DNA of 64,000 bases. Source: Crocodylus rhombifer. Lineage: Eukaryota; Chordata; Crocodylia; Crocodylidae. The notes beneath the pieces are model-generated. The model had not been told where the DNA came from. It ran no database searches and saw only the letters and a program-made list of their open reading frames with translations. The stretch lies in NCBI GenBank assembly GCA_038503035.1, contig JAVSML010025178.1, forward strand, positions 141,665-205,664, in the 5' to 3' direction. Position 1 is the stretch's first letter, and each line of letters begins with the position of its first letter. The translations under genes and the position numbers were made by a program. Of the stretch, positions 26,961 to 39,541 are shown piece by piece.

Positions 26961-29469
26961 AACACTGGCTTGGGTGTCTGCACCCCGGGGCTCTATCACC
27001 TCCTCCAAGGAGTGACTGTGCAATGTTGGGGAAGGCCCAGTACGCAGCTTAGCTGCCTATAAAGTCAATACATTAATATTTGTCTCCCGCAGAACTGCCC
27101 TATGAAGCATATTAACTCTTGCAAGGACCTTCTGAGTCCCTTTCAAGGTGGGTGGTGCTTAATTAAGGCATTTTCAGAATCTGGAAAGAAAAGCAAAACA
27201 AAAAAACCATGCGTCTTGTGCTGCACAGCGCCCACAGCACCATCCTCACGCCACAGATTGGCCTGTCTATCGCTCTACCCCCTGCCCTACAACAATTGCT
27301 CTTTTCCCTTCTCTTCCCCCCTCCCCGGCAGCAGACAGAGCAAACCTAATAATTCAGATGACAGAATTAAACTGATCCTGATTAGAAAAGCCCTTACCCT
27401 GAGGAGAGAGAATCTGGCTCCGTTCTAGCCTGTAATCCAATAGTCTCTCACGGCCTTCGCAGCAAACCCAAAACCCGCCTCCGGGCAAAGACACTTTCTC
27501 TTGAAACAAGGGAAGTTAACTTTGTCTTAATGGGAATTTTGACACGTTTTGCTTTGATTTCACTAATGTTACAAAAGTAGCTGTTAGAAAATATTTCAGC
27601 CCCCCTGTGAGAGACGCGCTGCTTAGGCGTGTCGGCGCACTGCCCAGCCAAAGCCTTCCAAGAGGAATCGAGGATTGCAGAAAGGAAAGGCTTTGGTGCC
27701 AAATTGTGCTCCCCCACCCCCTCCCTGAGGGCGAAATCTGACTATTTAATTACAGCTTCATCAGGAAACTCTGGCACCCCACAATCTGAAGCAAGTCACC
27801 ATTTGACAGGCAAAGAAACGCACCTGCCTTGGCACAGGATGGACAGCTGAGCTGGCACTAGGCCGTGGATACCATGATCTCACGTAACAGTGCCCAGGCC
27901 AGACGCCTGTTGAACAGGCTGGGGAAGAGGGAGTCTAGTGACCAGAGAAGGGTTGACTCCAACAGTCCAAAGTCTGTTATAAACCTTAAAAAGGCAGCAG
28001 AAGCAGTGGAAAAGTTTTTGGATCCTGCTGTGCCAAGGAAGGGGAGTCTGCCCCTTTTTCACATCCAGAAGGTAACTAAAGACACTGGAAGCTGAATCAG
28101 GGAAATAGGAAACCCAGATCCCACCTGCAGAGATCCATATCTCCCATGACAGGGAGAACCAACCTTTTTGGCAGAAATCCCACACCTTCCCCAAATGTCA
28201 CTGTGATCCTTTCCTTCTTCCTGATCTGCTGCTCTACTTTCCGCCCTAATCTACTATGGTGGTGTTTATCTTCTCCTTGACCTGCTACATACTACACACA
28301 GAGGCTGCTTGTGCCACTTGTGGTACATGTTCCTGCAGGGTGACCAGTTCTGCCCTAAGGGATGCCCCTTCCCACCTCCAGTGCAGGGAAGTCCCTGGGG
28401 TAGAGAGAGCAGCTGGCTGGGAAAGATAGCCTCTTTCCAGAAGAGAGATGGGCAGAGCAGACCAGAAAGACTGCCCTGTACGAGACATGCATACTCCCTG
28501 GCACCGTGCACATCACATGGGTTACAGTTGCTCCTCACTTCCTGTCCTAAACAGTCGTATTATATGGCTGTTTCACCCTAAGGGGAAGCAAAATGACCCA
28601 TCTGTACTGTACCTTCTATAAGGCATTAGGGGATATAAGGAGCTGCAGAAGTGTCCCATTTCCAGGCCCTACCTTGGCTGTGCTTTCTCCTCCTCATGCA
28701 GAGCCTCTGATCCAGCCCCTTAAACTCTGCACCCTGCTCCTGCATTTGGCCTGCAGCAGATCCTGTGGTCTGCCTGGACACAAGCACACACCTGGGAGGA
28801 GGTAGGAAACAGGCAGTGCCCAGCTCAACTCTCCTTCCAAGGTCATCCACTCACCAGGATTTTCCATTGTTATTTCCAACTCTGGCTTCTGTTATGGGAT
28901 CTCTCATCTCCCCAAGTGGTGTAGAGAGGGTTTCAATTGGAAAGGAGGCAGGATGATGACATGCGCATGCTATTAACTTCCTGGAGTTTCATAAACTCAC
29001 CTCCACTTGGCTCCGAAACAGTGGCTGCTACCCTCCCAGCCTCCCTGGTGCACTCAGCCTCATGTGGGGGAACAAGCTACCTCTTATATAAACCCTGCTG
29101 CACCATTTCTGAAACTTTCAATGCAATTTAACCACTGCACAGCATAGGTCAGTCCTCTATAAATATGCTGCTAAAGAGCAGTTGACACCTGGCATTCACT
29201 GACTGAACTGATGCATGGAAAGTGAGACACTGTGGGCTTCACTGCATATTCTTGTCAGCTGACTATGGAATATTAGTGAAGGGGCCAAGCTGAAACCCAG
29301 GACCAGAATACTTCTCTGCTCTGGGGTACTCAAATTCCACCACCCGTTTTTGCAGCTGGAGCCCATCTCAGACTAATTTCCTTACTGAACCTTAATAATT
29401 ATCCAGATAAAATTCACTTATGTGGCAGCTAACCACAGGGAAAGGGTTGAGAAGGAGTATCTAGCATTC

Positions 29470-29572
29470 CACAGCCCAATTCGGCAAGACATCTAGTACC
29501 AAGCATACGATGAGTTTCAGTGGGCAAGTTCTTAAGCACCTTCCTGAATCAGGGCCTTAGCCAGGGAGTCAA
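29470..29572. repeat. Dispersed amniote repeat ('gaatcagggcctta' type)
   Basis: cccaattcggcaagac...tgagtttcagtgggcaagtt...cctgaatcagggcctta matches the common old sauropsid repeat whose ends read ccaatcctgcaa and atcagggcctta. It is diverged. Confidence 0.45.
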
Positions 29573-30183
29573 ATAATAGTAGCTCATTTTAACCCTGCTG
29601 TAGGGGTTCAAATGCTATAGTGATGGACACAACATGAATACAGGGGTGGACAGATAGACAGCAAAGCAGGATAAGGGGTTTCCTTAAACATTGTTAGAGG
29701 CTTAGGAAACACAAAATACATAATGCTTCTCCACAAGCAGCATCCTTCATTCCGTGGGATTCCAAGGCCCATTACAGATTTTACACAGAACCTTTCACTT
29801 GCCGTTGAAATGCATCCTGTTCACAGGGGGAAAGTACTGGGTGTTCAACATCTCTCAGCGAGGGTACGTAAAATGTTAAGACAGTAGAGTGAAGACAACT
29901 TCTGATCCAATCAGTAATGGGGATGGGGAATAAAATGTTGGGGTAGGGTGGGGGCAGAATATAATTATCCAAACTGGAATAAATTAAACAAATACAGAGG
30001 TTATGAGATTCGGTGTAGATTCTTGGAAGCAGTGTTTATACACAGTCAGCTTTGGTGCCCTTACTATGCTGGCTTTATGAGGCCCCATCCTTGCCCTGAC
30101 ACACATTGTACCACATTTGCAAGCTATTTTTTGTTGTTTTAAAGCAATGCAGCAATTCTAACCTCAAGCCTTAGATTGTCAAA

Positions 30184-30192
30184 CAGTTTTTC

Positions 30193-30225
<33 letters not shown>

Positions 30226-30230
30226 TAAGA
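30184..30230. repeat. Pyrimidine tract (TTTTC)n/T-run
   Basis: The sequence starts ttttcttttcttttctttc and continues as an uninterrupted T run of more than 20 bases. Confidence 0.85.
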
Positions 30231-31840
30231 TACAGCTGAACTAATTTGATGAAAGGGAAAAATAAAACGTTAGCCAGACTAAACACACACGGTTCCTACC
30301 TACAACTAGTGCTCAGCTTCTCGGAGGCCAAAGTCAACACATGTCAATTTTTAACATGACAGGACCTTAAAAAGGAGGTTTGAGTCCTGGACGAGGGGCG
30401 GCTGGAACACATTAATAATGGGCTCAGTCAATTACAGGCTGGCGTGACGAGTCCTTACAAAGTGTTGGTGGATAGGGGTGGGCTTTATTTGGTGAAAAGA
30501 TGATTTATGAACAATTTGTCTACTAAGTTAAAACAACAGCATTTTCTATACTGAGTAGCCACCAAAGTTGTATGTACTTGTGTGCAAGAGTGTGCACATG
30601 CGTCTGCTGGACTGTGGATAAGTTGCATAAAGATACACTGTATGTATGGGTGAGTATGTGGTGCAATGTGCAGATAAGGATTGAGAGAGGGTGCACTCCT
30701 TCACAAATGCATCTGTGTTAAAAGCTTGGGTGTATGACTACCAGATATAATTGTAAGCATGTTTTTTGAGAGCACTGGTCTCTTTGCAGGGGGTGGAGTC
30801 TCTCTATATTTATAGTCATGGGCTGTGTGTTTGTGTGTGTGTGTATGCATGCATACATATTTGACTCTGGGGAACATGTGTCCCTGTACATGTCTCCATT
30901 AGGTTGCTTCATCTGGGAACATGTGAAGATCCCAGTGTGAGTGGATGTGTAAGCACCAGTCTCTTTGAGGAGCTTTGTCTCTCTGGGAGTATGTGGGCTC
31001 ATATTAATTTCTCTGTACATTTCCATGCGAAAAGGCACATGACCAAACTAAAGAGAAGCCATCATTTGTTTAAAACCTCAAAAACAGGCAGGTCAGCAGG
31101 AGTTCGCATTAAAAGATCAAGGCAGAAATTTCCAAAAGCTCATGTTCTGGCCAATTGCATGGTGAGGACCATGTCATTTCACCTGGTTTCATCTTAATGA
31201 GATGAGCAACTGGCTGGCAGGTCCAGCTCACTTGACAGGCCTGTCTCGTCATGGGGCTGCCTTATCAGGGAGCATCAGTGTCAGTCAGCCTTCATAGAAT
31301 TTACTGAGCAGAGCTGACTTTTCTGGTGATATGCCTATCACAGTGGAAATGGCTATTTTGGGTTGCATCTAAAAGGCACTCTTAGCAGCCCATGGGACAA
31401 TTATATTGCTTTTGAGGGGTGTGTTTCATAACAAGGCAGCCACAGGTATTTAAAACAGATCTGAAAAATAAATGGAGGGTATAGGAACTGAAATATACCC
31501 AGAAAATGCCTATTAAACTATATGGTATGACCAAATAGATTGAACCCTAAGTAATATAACTAGAAATATTCACATTCAGTTATCAGTCAAATCCATGGCA
31601 TGGTGTAGCCTAGTATAATTCAACATGGGGTCTGATGGTCTTCTTTGCTGCATTCTCGTTAATTGGGAGTTAACTTCAGGGAAGTCAATGGGGCTGGCTC
31701 TACAGTGTCTGGTACCTTCTGGACCATTTATACTAGTGCAATGGTATAAATTGCACTGGTAGTCGGTGCACCTTGCAGTTCTATTTGCACCGACTACAAG
31801 GTGAAGCAACATTAAAAAATATTAAAACATTAAAACATTA

Positions 31841-31857
31841 ATAAATAAATAAATAAT
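31841..31857. repeat. (AAAT)n tetranucleotide repeat
   Basis: A short ataaataaataaata run directly follows a diverged attaaaacattaaaaca repeat. Confidence 0.8.
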
Positions 31858-34112
31858 CAGACCTCCTTGTTAATAGCCTGTACCAAGAAGCAACCCAGAT
31901 TCAGGTTAGCATGCTGCAGCTCAGGATTAGCAGAGTTATGTGGGAGGCCTAGAACAGGAATAGCAAAAACAACAACAAGCCAAAGCTAGGTGTGCAAGGG
32001 GCCCCCATTGTATTGCGGTACACTATCAGTATGCTCGACCAGGGAAGAGAAGGGGCCCACAGTTGAACCTTTGGGGGATATGCCCCATCCCTGCTGACAG
32101 TGGCCACTGTTAGAAGCCTGCTTCGTACACGGGTCTCAGGTTTTCACACAATGTATTTGAAAAGCAAGAGAGAAAACAGACATGCCAAATCACAGCTGCA
32201 CTGAAAACACAACTACCTCAACAGTCGTGCTCTCAAAACACTCCCTGCCTTGTTGAGTGCATCTGAATTTCCGGAGACAACCTCAGCACCTGTGCAGTGG
32301 GGTGACATCCTAGCAATACTGCCCCTATCAGCAGAGGCTGTGGCTAAGGGACAACACAACAGCAAGCAGGGAGGTTAATGCCCCCTCTGCCCCATGCTGC
32401 TCTGTGACCTGCCCTGACTGAAGGGAATAGGCACTTCAGAAAAAGAAACAGTGAAACCCAAGTCATTCTAACTTGACCTCCACAGGAACCCCCATCCTTT
32501 GGTATTTCCCCCCCATCCTTTGTTTTGTTTTCTTTTTTCAGCTGAGACCAAAAGTGCTCAGTGGAGCCAAGGCAGCCCTATTCTCAGATGAAGCTGCCTT
32601 AAGCTTAACCCACTCACACCCTCTAAGGAGCTGAGTTGAAGTTAAAAAGGAACTTATGCACACACAGTGCTCCGGGCCTTGGGAACAGAGGACAAGGAGT
32701 TGGCAGGGTTTGGAGCTGGAAGTTATTGTTGGCACAGAAAATTCCGTTTGCAGAAGGGAGAGATGGGTAAACGGGAAGCAACATCCCATGAATCAGGTAT
32801 CGAAAAAGAGTGCTTCTCCCTGAAGGGAAAAGAAACATTTGCTCCATGGGGAAGAAAACCTTCCCTCCAGAAATGGTTCTTGAAAGCAGCACAACGTTGG
32901 CTTTCAAATGGGGACAGCGGGTAAAAGGTTCGACCCAGAGGAAAAGGCCAGGGATTCATTACACTTTCAGCACTCGGATAAGTATGATATTACTATATAA
33001 ACACACAAACATATACACATACACTGTTTAATGCATGCAATATATAGATTTTACAAGTCTGTCCACACACACTACACACCAGTAGTTGCAGACTTACTGG
33101 ATCACACACAATATCCAAGATCACACACAATATTAAATCCAGTGTCCTGCCTCTCATAGGGGCTAGTACCAGATGCTTCAGTCTAAGAACCTCACACTTG
33201 GCAAGTATGAAACATTCTGCCTATCAAATTAGGTTTCATTTTGATCACTGATAGGGAATCCTCATGTACAATGAGAGTTCCCAGATGTACATTACACATA
33301 TGCATGCACGAGCGCGCACACACAGATATGCTGAGGAATAATTGTTGCACATGTTTAAAGAGTTATGTTGCTCAAATACAAAGCTCTGTGTGCAGGTTAT
33401 TCTGAAGACAGGACAGGGCATTTAGAATGCAATTACAGTATGTTGTTTTTTATTTTTTTATTATTTATTATTATTCAGAATAATTTGAGTTTAGGGTTTG
33501 ATTGCTAAAAACTTGTTTTCACTTGTTCTGCACTAGCAAACAGAACATTTTCCCAACGTTTTTGAGACGTTAAAAGAACAACGAAAAACTTGTATTTTCT
33601 TTGTTTGTCTGTTCCTAAAACTTGCTAACAATCCCATTTATTTCTACATTCTCCAATCCTAGTCTCTTCAAGGGGAAAACTCTTCCTTGACTGGTATCAA
33701 ATGCCCCTTTTGGAGGAAAAAAGAATGTCCATTTTGGGTTGCTTTCCTCAGACTTTGTTGTTAAAGTCCAGTATCGTCTTTCTTTAACACAGACAAACCA
33801 CCAGGCACAGTAAGGAAGAAGGAGAACAGCACAGCAAAGGATGAGCTTCCACTTCTGTCACCAATCCTTATACTTTGGTTGCTAAAATATCATAATCAGA
33901 CTACATGGTGCAAGATACTTTTAGCTATTCAACATTATGTGGGCTGGGATTTAAAGGTAGGATGTTAGCACCATAGCAAACACATCAGCAAAGGTAAGCA
34001 TGGACAAGACACACATGCTGACTTGACTGCATCCTGTAATGTGGCTAAGCTGCTCATGTTAAATCCTAACATTGCTACAACTTTAACATGCTCATTTTAG
34101 TACACATTAAAG

Positions 34113-34299
34113 CAGGGGTGGGCAATTATTTTGGGTGGAGGGCCGCTTACTGAGTTTTGGCAAACCATCAAGGGCCGCATGACAGGCAACCAGGGGCAGA
34201 TAAATATTAATTTTCTAAATTTTTTTAGGGGCCCCATGGGCCAGATAGAGTAGCTGGTGGGCCACATCTGGCCCACGGGCCGCATTTTGCCCACCCCTG
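34113..34299 (+). mobile_element. hAT-type non-autonomous element, copy with perfect target duplication
   Basis: This 187-bp element has terminal inverted repeats caggggtgggcaa and ttgcccacccctg and is flanked by an exact 8-bp duplication, cattaaag (34105-34112 and 34300-34307). It has no coding capacity. The 8-bp duplication and CAGGGGTG termini identify the hAT superfamily. Two relatives lie at 13211-13397 and 39361-39541. It is the best preserved of the three. Confidence 0.9.
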
Positions 34300-34330
34300 C
34301 ATTAAAGGCACTTTAAAAATACATTAGTAC

Positions 34331-35392
34331 TAGGGCTGTGCAAAATGTTGCCAGCAGTTTCATTTCAACACTCTTTCGACTCATTTCAAGCTCTAAAGAG
34401 CAAAATCGAAATGAAACAGAGCTTCGAAACAGCCTCAAAACGAAACGAGGCAAATCGAAACGTTTGGAAGCTCAAACTGGGCTTGCCTGCAGGGAAACGC
34501 ATATTAAAGTAAGGAGAGGGAGTCGAAGGGGAAGAGGGAGGAGTACTCTCATTACTGACATGTGTAGCTGGCCAGTGACTGTCATCCTTCCCTGAGGTCC
34601 CTTCCACCTTCCCTGAGGTCCCTTCCACCTTCCATGAGGTCTCTTCCTATCCCAGTGCTCTGGGGGAGGGATGGAAAAGCTGCATAAAAGGCAGCACTGT
34701 TTGAACTGCCCTGCTTTCTGCCTTGGTGTCAGTTGCTGAGCTGTGGGTTTGAGTTTTGCCTGTCAGCAGCTAGAGGTGCAGGGCCCAGAACCCAGAAGCC
34801 CTGCACCAATCTGCTCCACAGCTGGCGGGCTTCGTGGTCACACCAGAGGCTAGCAGACCTGCAGTGTTCATCCCGCCGTGCCTTAACATACACAGTGTCA
34901 CCCATGTCATGAGTTTTGCTTGTCTGCAGCTTGAGGTGCAGTTTCCCCAAAACCCTTTCACCTATCTCCTTGAAATTTGGCAGGCTTCATGGCCTCAGGA
35001 GGGGCTAGCATGCCTGCAGTTTTCACCTTGCCATGGCTTAACACGTACATGTGACATGAGTTTTGCTTTCAAGACTCTGAGGTACAGTTTCCCCCAAGCC
35101 CCTGCACCTATCTCCTTGAAAGTTGGCAGGCTCCATGCCCTCAAAAGGGGCTACCATTCCTGCATGTTTCATCCAAATCAGGCCATAAATGAAAAAGTTA
35201 TATAGGCTGTTTTGAGCTTCCCCATTATAGCCTACAGGTGAAACATTGAAATAGTCAAAACAGCGAAACTGTTTTGACGAAACGAGATGGAACAGCAGTT
35301 TCAAATCGAGATGAAATTCAAAACGAAACGCTGTTCCATCGAAACCCTGAAACGCAAGACGAAATGGAAAGGTGCCATTTCACACAGCCCTA
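34331..35392. mobile_element. 1.06-kb hAT-like non-autonomous element with internal tandem repeats
   Basis: The termini are tagggctgtgcaaaatg and catttcacacagcccta. The flanks attagtac (34323-34330) and gttagtat (35393-35400) match at 6 of 8 bases, consistent with an old 8-bp target duplication. The subterminal regions on both sides are rich in cgaaac/gaaatg and in their complements. The core has three head-to-tail units starting near 34751, 34911 and 35058. No transposase frame is seen. Confidence 0.75.
34751..35200 (+). repeat. Three tandem ~150-bp units inside the 1.06-kb element
   Basis: Units begin gagttttgc at 34751, 34911 and 35058 (spacings 160 and 147 bp). Each contains, in order, a ...gaggt.cag block, a ccctgcacc/cctatctcc block, a ggcgggctt/ggcaggct block and a ...ccttaaca-type or similar end. 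The units have diverged from one another, so the amplification is old. Confidence 0.7.
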
Positions 35393-36436
35393 GTTAGTAT
35401 GTGTTCTCTTAAACCCTTAGCTTGCTAAGACTATTGGGCCTGTCTTAATCTGGATTCTGGGCTATTGCTTAGCTTGCTTAAAAAAAAAAAAATCAAGCCA
35501 CTGAGCTGTGTCTACACTGTTGGTTGAACTCTCCTGGGATTTCGGCTTATTTGGCAGAAAAAGCACCTTTTCCTGGACCGGACTTGGCCAAAGTGTGAGC
35601 TTGTAATTCATATGAGACTAACTCAGTTGAGTCACAGGACTCAATAGCACACTCTTAGTGCCCACAGGAAGCCAGGATCTCAACTTCATGGCAAGTACAC
35701 CAAAACAAGATGCTTAGGCATTGGATTTAGATGGCCAATTTTGTTGCCATCATTGAACAGAAAGCAAAGAGAGAGAAACAGAGCAGGGAGACAAGATAGG
35801 GAGAAAGATGATGATTCATGATGGAAGGACTAGTGGTAGGAACCCGAGGTTCATGCTTCAGGAGTGGCTGGAGATGTCATTGTCTATTTCCCTCTGCCCC
35901 TTGCCCGGTCAGAATGCTTTTCACAACCAGAAGGTGCCATGGCATGGTGGTAGATTCCCAGTCCCTTCCAGCTTGCATAGCAGTGACAACCAGGAAGACA
36001 AGGCTGATTAATGTTTCTGGCCATCCGCAAGCACATTGCCAAAGTGGGTCAGCAACCCTGTCCCACTACACCAAGCAGCACTGATCCACCTACGAACACA
36101 TCCTCTCATCTTAACACATTTTTTAGTCTGTTGCTGTAACAACTTGCCAGGAATCCCTAGTTACTAGGTCTTACACCACTCCTTTGTCTCTGTCCTAGGT
36201 TTTCTTTTGACAATAATTTCACATAACAAGTCCATGTCTTTCTGCTACCTTTTGTCCACTTTGGTTATTTATGGCTTCAACCAAAAGTAGTGTTTAATTC
36301 AACTCAGGAACTGGGGATTTTTGTAGGGGCCAAACATTTTTAGTTCAGCTGGAACCATTAAACTCCTGTGAGAAAGGTCCACCATTTTAGTCGCACCTTG
36401 AAGCCCTAGGTGACACCCAAACTAATGTTTTCCAGC

Positions 36437-36562
36437 AACATTTCCTATTGTTGCTACCTTCCCTGGGCAAAGATAGAAAAGAAATGGTGTTTAAGTGGCA
36501 ACTACAGTAGGACCTGTGTCTACCCAGAGCTTCTAGCTTTGCCATCAACAATAGGAAATGTT
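36437..36562. repeat. Imperfect inverted repeat with 17-bp perfect core arms
   Basis: aacatttcctattgttg (36437-36453) is exactly complementary to caacaataggaaatgtt (36546-36562). Inward, ggcaaagatag and its near-complement extend the match with an indel. It is probably the palindromic ends or body of an old MITE; no target duplication was identified. Confidence 0.6.
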
Positions 36563-37892
36563 AGGCAAAAAGGCCTAGCAGAAAACACAGCCTTAGCTTC
36601 TAAACAGCCAAGTCCAGTGAACAGTTGAAAGGGACACTTACAAGTCTCTTGGCCACATAGCTCAAAAAGTTCCTTGACATCACAACTCCGCATCCACATT
36701 TTCTGGATGTTGCTGCTGTATTTTGTTGAGAAGGTCCCTGCCAGTGCTACTTGGACAGATTGGAGCCAGCTCTGCAGGCAGCTGCTTAGGGCAGAGACTG
36801 AAAAACAACCCCCGAAACAATGACAGCACCTTGTTTAAAGTCAATAGTTACTGCTTGTTCACTTTGCACTAATCATTTAAATCATTAGCTCCTGGTGGCT
36901 GGTAACAAACCCCATTCTCATCAGCTATGTAATGGGTGAATAATTGCTGTCAGGGCATTGCTAACCCAACCTTCCTCAGACAAAGCAGAGGCAGCATGTG
37001 CTCTGAGGTGGGGTAGGGAGAGGGTGTCAGGAATGCAGACAGAACCTAGGATGATTTATGTGTTTTCAGCCAATATATTGGTCAGCCATGGCCTCTCGCA
37101 TATTCACGAAGCTAAAGCTCTATTGGTGAGGAGCGGGTGGCAGATTCAACCTCGGGGACAATTATTCTCTGGCCAGGGAGAGGCAGATAGCACTGCAAAG
37201 GTTGCAAAGGCTGTCCGAGGCAGCTGTCTCTCGCTCTCTCAGCCCTGGTCAGCAGGCCAACTAGTTCATTTCTAAACTCCTGACATAGCTCTGCCCACAG
37301 CCCTCACTCCTCACCTGCAGCATCCCCTTCCCCCATTCAGGTACTAGCAAACTTGCCTGTTACCACATGCTGAGCTATGCTGGCTTCTGAGCAGATACAG
37401 GCACTTGCCTGCAGCCCTAATTCAGGTGCCTGAGCTCTGGAGGATAAGATGGGACTCATATGCCATCAAATCTTCAAACGATGCAAGGAGAGGCTAGTAC
37501 AGTACCCACTCCCATGAGTTTCCTTCTTTTCTTCACGCGGGCTAAAATTCCCAACGTTTCTACCCAGCATTTGTCTAGCAAGATCACAGAGAAGGAGTAA
37601 AGACAAACTGTTTAAATCAAGTCCATCCCTTTAGTACATGGGATACTTGAATTGCTCCCCAGAAAGAGGACAGATAAGTTAAATTGATGCCTCATATGAT
37701 CACAGCCAAAAAAAGCCAAGAGGGCTTAGAGGACTCATTCATCTTCAGATTTATAAATAGTGCTTATTCTGGTTTTTATTAATGGAATGGTCACTGTATT
37801 TCTCTATTTCCTATCGTAAGAATAACAGACAAGCAATCAGGTAATATGAGGACTTAATTCCTTTGTAGGACTCTGGTAACAACTGAGGCACA

Positions 37893-37978
37893 GGCAGTGG
37901 GTTGATTTCTGTTCTCACAAACAGATGTAAATCTGGGGTCAGTCTGCTAAAGTTAACAGGGCTGCTTTCCATTTTCAC
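37893..37978. repeat. Possible dispersed amniote repeat ('gtaaatctggggt' type)
   Basis: ttgatttctgttctcacaaa, then gatgtaaatctggggtcag and ctgctaaagttaacagggct follow the order of the dispersed 'tgtaaatcaggagtaactcc' repeat. It is diverged. Confidence 0.35.
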
Positions 37979-39360
37979 CAAAGCAACTCAAAACAGAATT
38001 GGCCGATCTGGTATTCTTAAACATTTGATTTGAGACCAAATAATTTATCATAACTGCGTGATGTCTCAGTAGTCAAACTGAGAATGATCAGGACTATAAC
38101 CTCATGGCAGAGATAATATGATTTCTTAGATCACCTGGGAGTCCATGAGAGTTTTCAGGTATACATAATTATATTGCAAAAATAAATGAGTAATTAGTGA
38201 CCTTGTGGGAAGCTCTCATCTTGACAGTCTAATGACATTGGGTGGGACTAGAGATTTAGCTTCCCCAGGACTTCTCTGACTCAGGCTTTGACCTGTTTTT
38301 TGGCTACGGTTTTTCAACAGGGAAGTCAACTCCTCATGAACAAGCCAGAAAGTACCACATGCTGCCATTGAGGAGCAAGCTATGGCATTTGGCCACAACC
38401 CATCATCCAAAGCCACATGGATCTGTACCCTTCTATAGGTCCACCAGTGGGTGAAAGGCCTTAGTATGCTCATCACTGGGTGCTGTGACTCTCCTGCTTT
38501 ACAGGTAGCCAGCCAGCTCAGCTTATCAGCCAGAGCCATGAACACACCCACTTTAACCCTGTCCCTTTCTGGTGTGCTGTTTCTTGGAGACAGAGTAGTG
38601 CAATAGCAGCTCCTGAATGCCTTAGGGCTTACCCCAACCAACAAATAAGCACCTACTGTGCAGAGCATAGATGTTTGAGCCCCCAAATGAGATATTGTGT
38701 GTTTTATTAGCTTGGTAAGTCTCTGCAGTCACTTACTGGAACACTAGCGGATACCTGTACAATATACACATACTCAGGAAAAGTTGCTGCCCCCGCTTTC
38801 TGAAACTCCAGGTAGTACTAAACAAGCAGGCAGGTGCCAAGAGAGCTTAATACACACATGCACTATGCTATACATTGATACCCAAGCCCCTGGATGAAAT
38901 TCAGTGTGCTAGGCTACACCCAGCTCCATGTGGCACCATCTCTCCCTCCCTGTCCTGGCGCACACAGTGCCCACAAGCCAACTCCCTCAAGATAGCTAGA
39001 TCTCAATAGCTGACCCCAACTGTGGAAGCCGCTGACTCCAGAAATTTGCTTAATCCCAAGACTTGACTCCAGTGAGAAAGTAGCACAAGACTCACCTAAT
39101 TCACACAGGCTTTCCTAGAAACATTGGTTCCATTTTGGTTCTGATTCCTCCACTGCAAACAGCCTCTCTGTTGCTTTCCTTGCAAATCAGGATGTTGAGT
39201 GACAAGTTACAGGGTAATAGATGCTACATATGGACACTGTTCTTGGCACAAGCTCATCCACACATAGTGCACTTAGCTGTTAAGGGAATGAATCAGTACT
39301 TGTAATAAAAGATATAGCACTGCATACTTTAATGCTCAAGTTCTAAACTACAAGCTGAAC

Positions 39361-39541
39361 CAAGGGGAGGCAATTATTTTGGGCAGAGGGCCACTTACCA
39401 AGTTTCGGCAAGCCATCGAGAGCCACATGACAGGCAGCCCACAGCAGATTAATATTTTCTAAATTTTTAGGGACCTTGTGGGCTGGATAGAATGGCCTGG
39501 CGGGTTGCATCCAGCCCCCAGGCTGCATTTTGCCACCCCTG
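39361..39541 (+). mobile_element. hAT-type non-autonomous element, same family
   Basis: The element runs from caaggggaggcaa to ttgccacccctg, with a 7-of-8 target duplication (agctgaac at 39353-39360, agctaaac at 39542-39549). It has small internal deletions relative to the 34113 copy, lies in the same orientation and is non-coding. Confidence 0.85.

Larger units (their letters stand above)
22411..34104. other. Intergenic sequence, no gene recognised
   Basis: The block holds the hAT/MITE copies at 23832, 25277 and 25921, a CR1 remnant at 26895 and simple repeats. Segments such as 23200-23520, 27060-27620 and 30340-30560 are repeat-free and compositionally even, like conserved non-coding DNA, but this cannot be tested without alignment. 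Confidence 0.7.
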
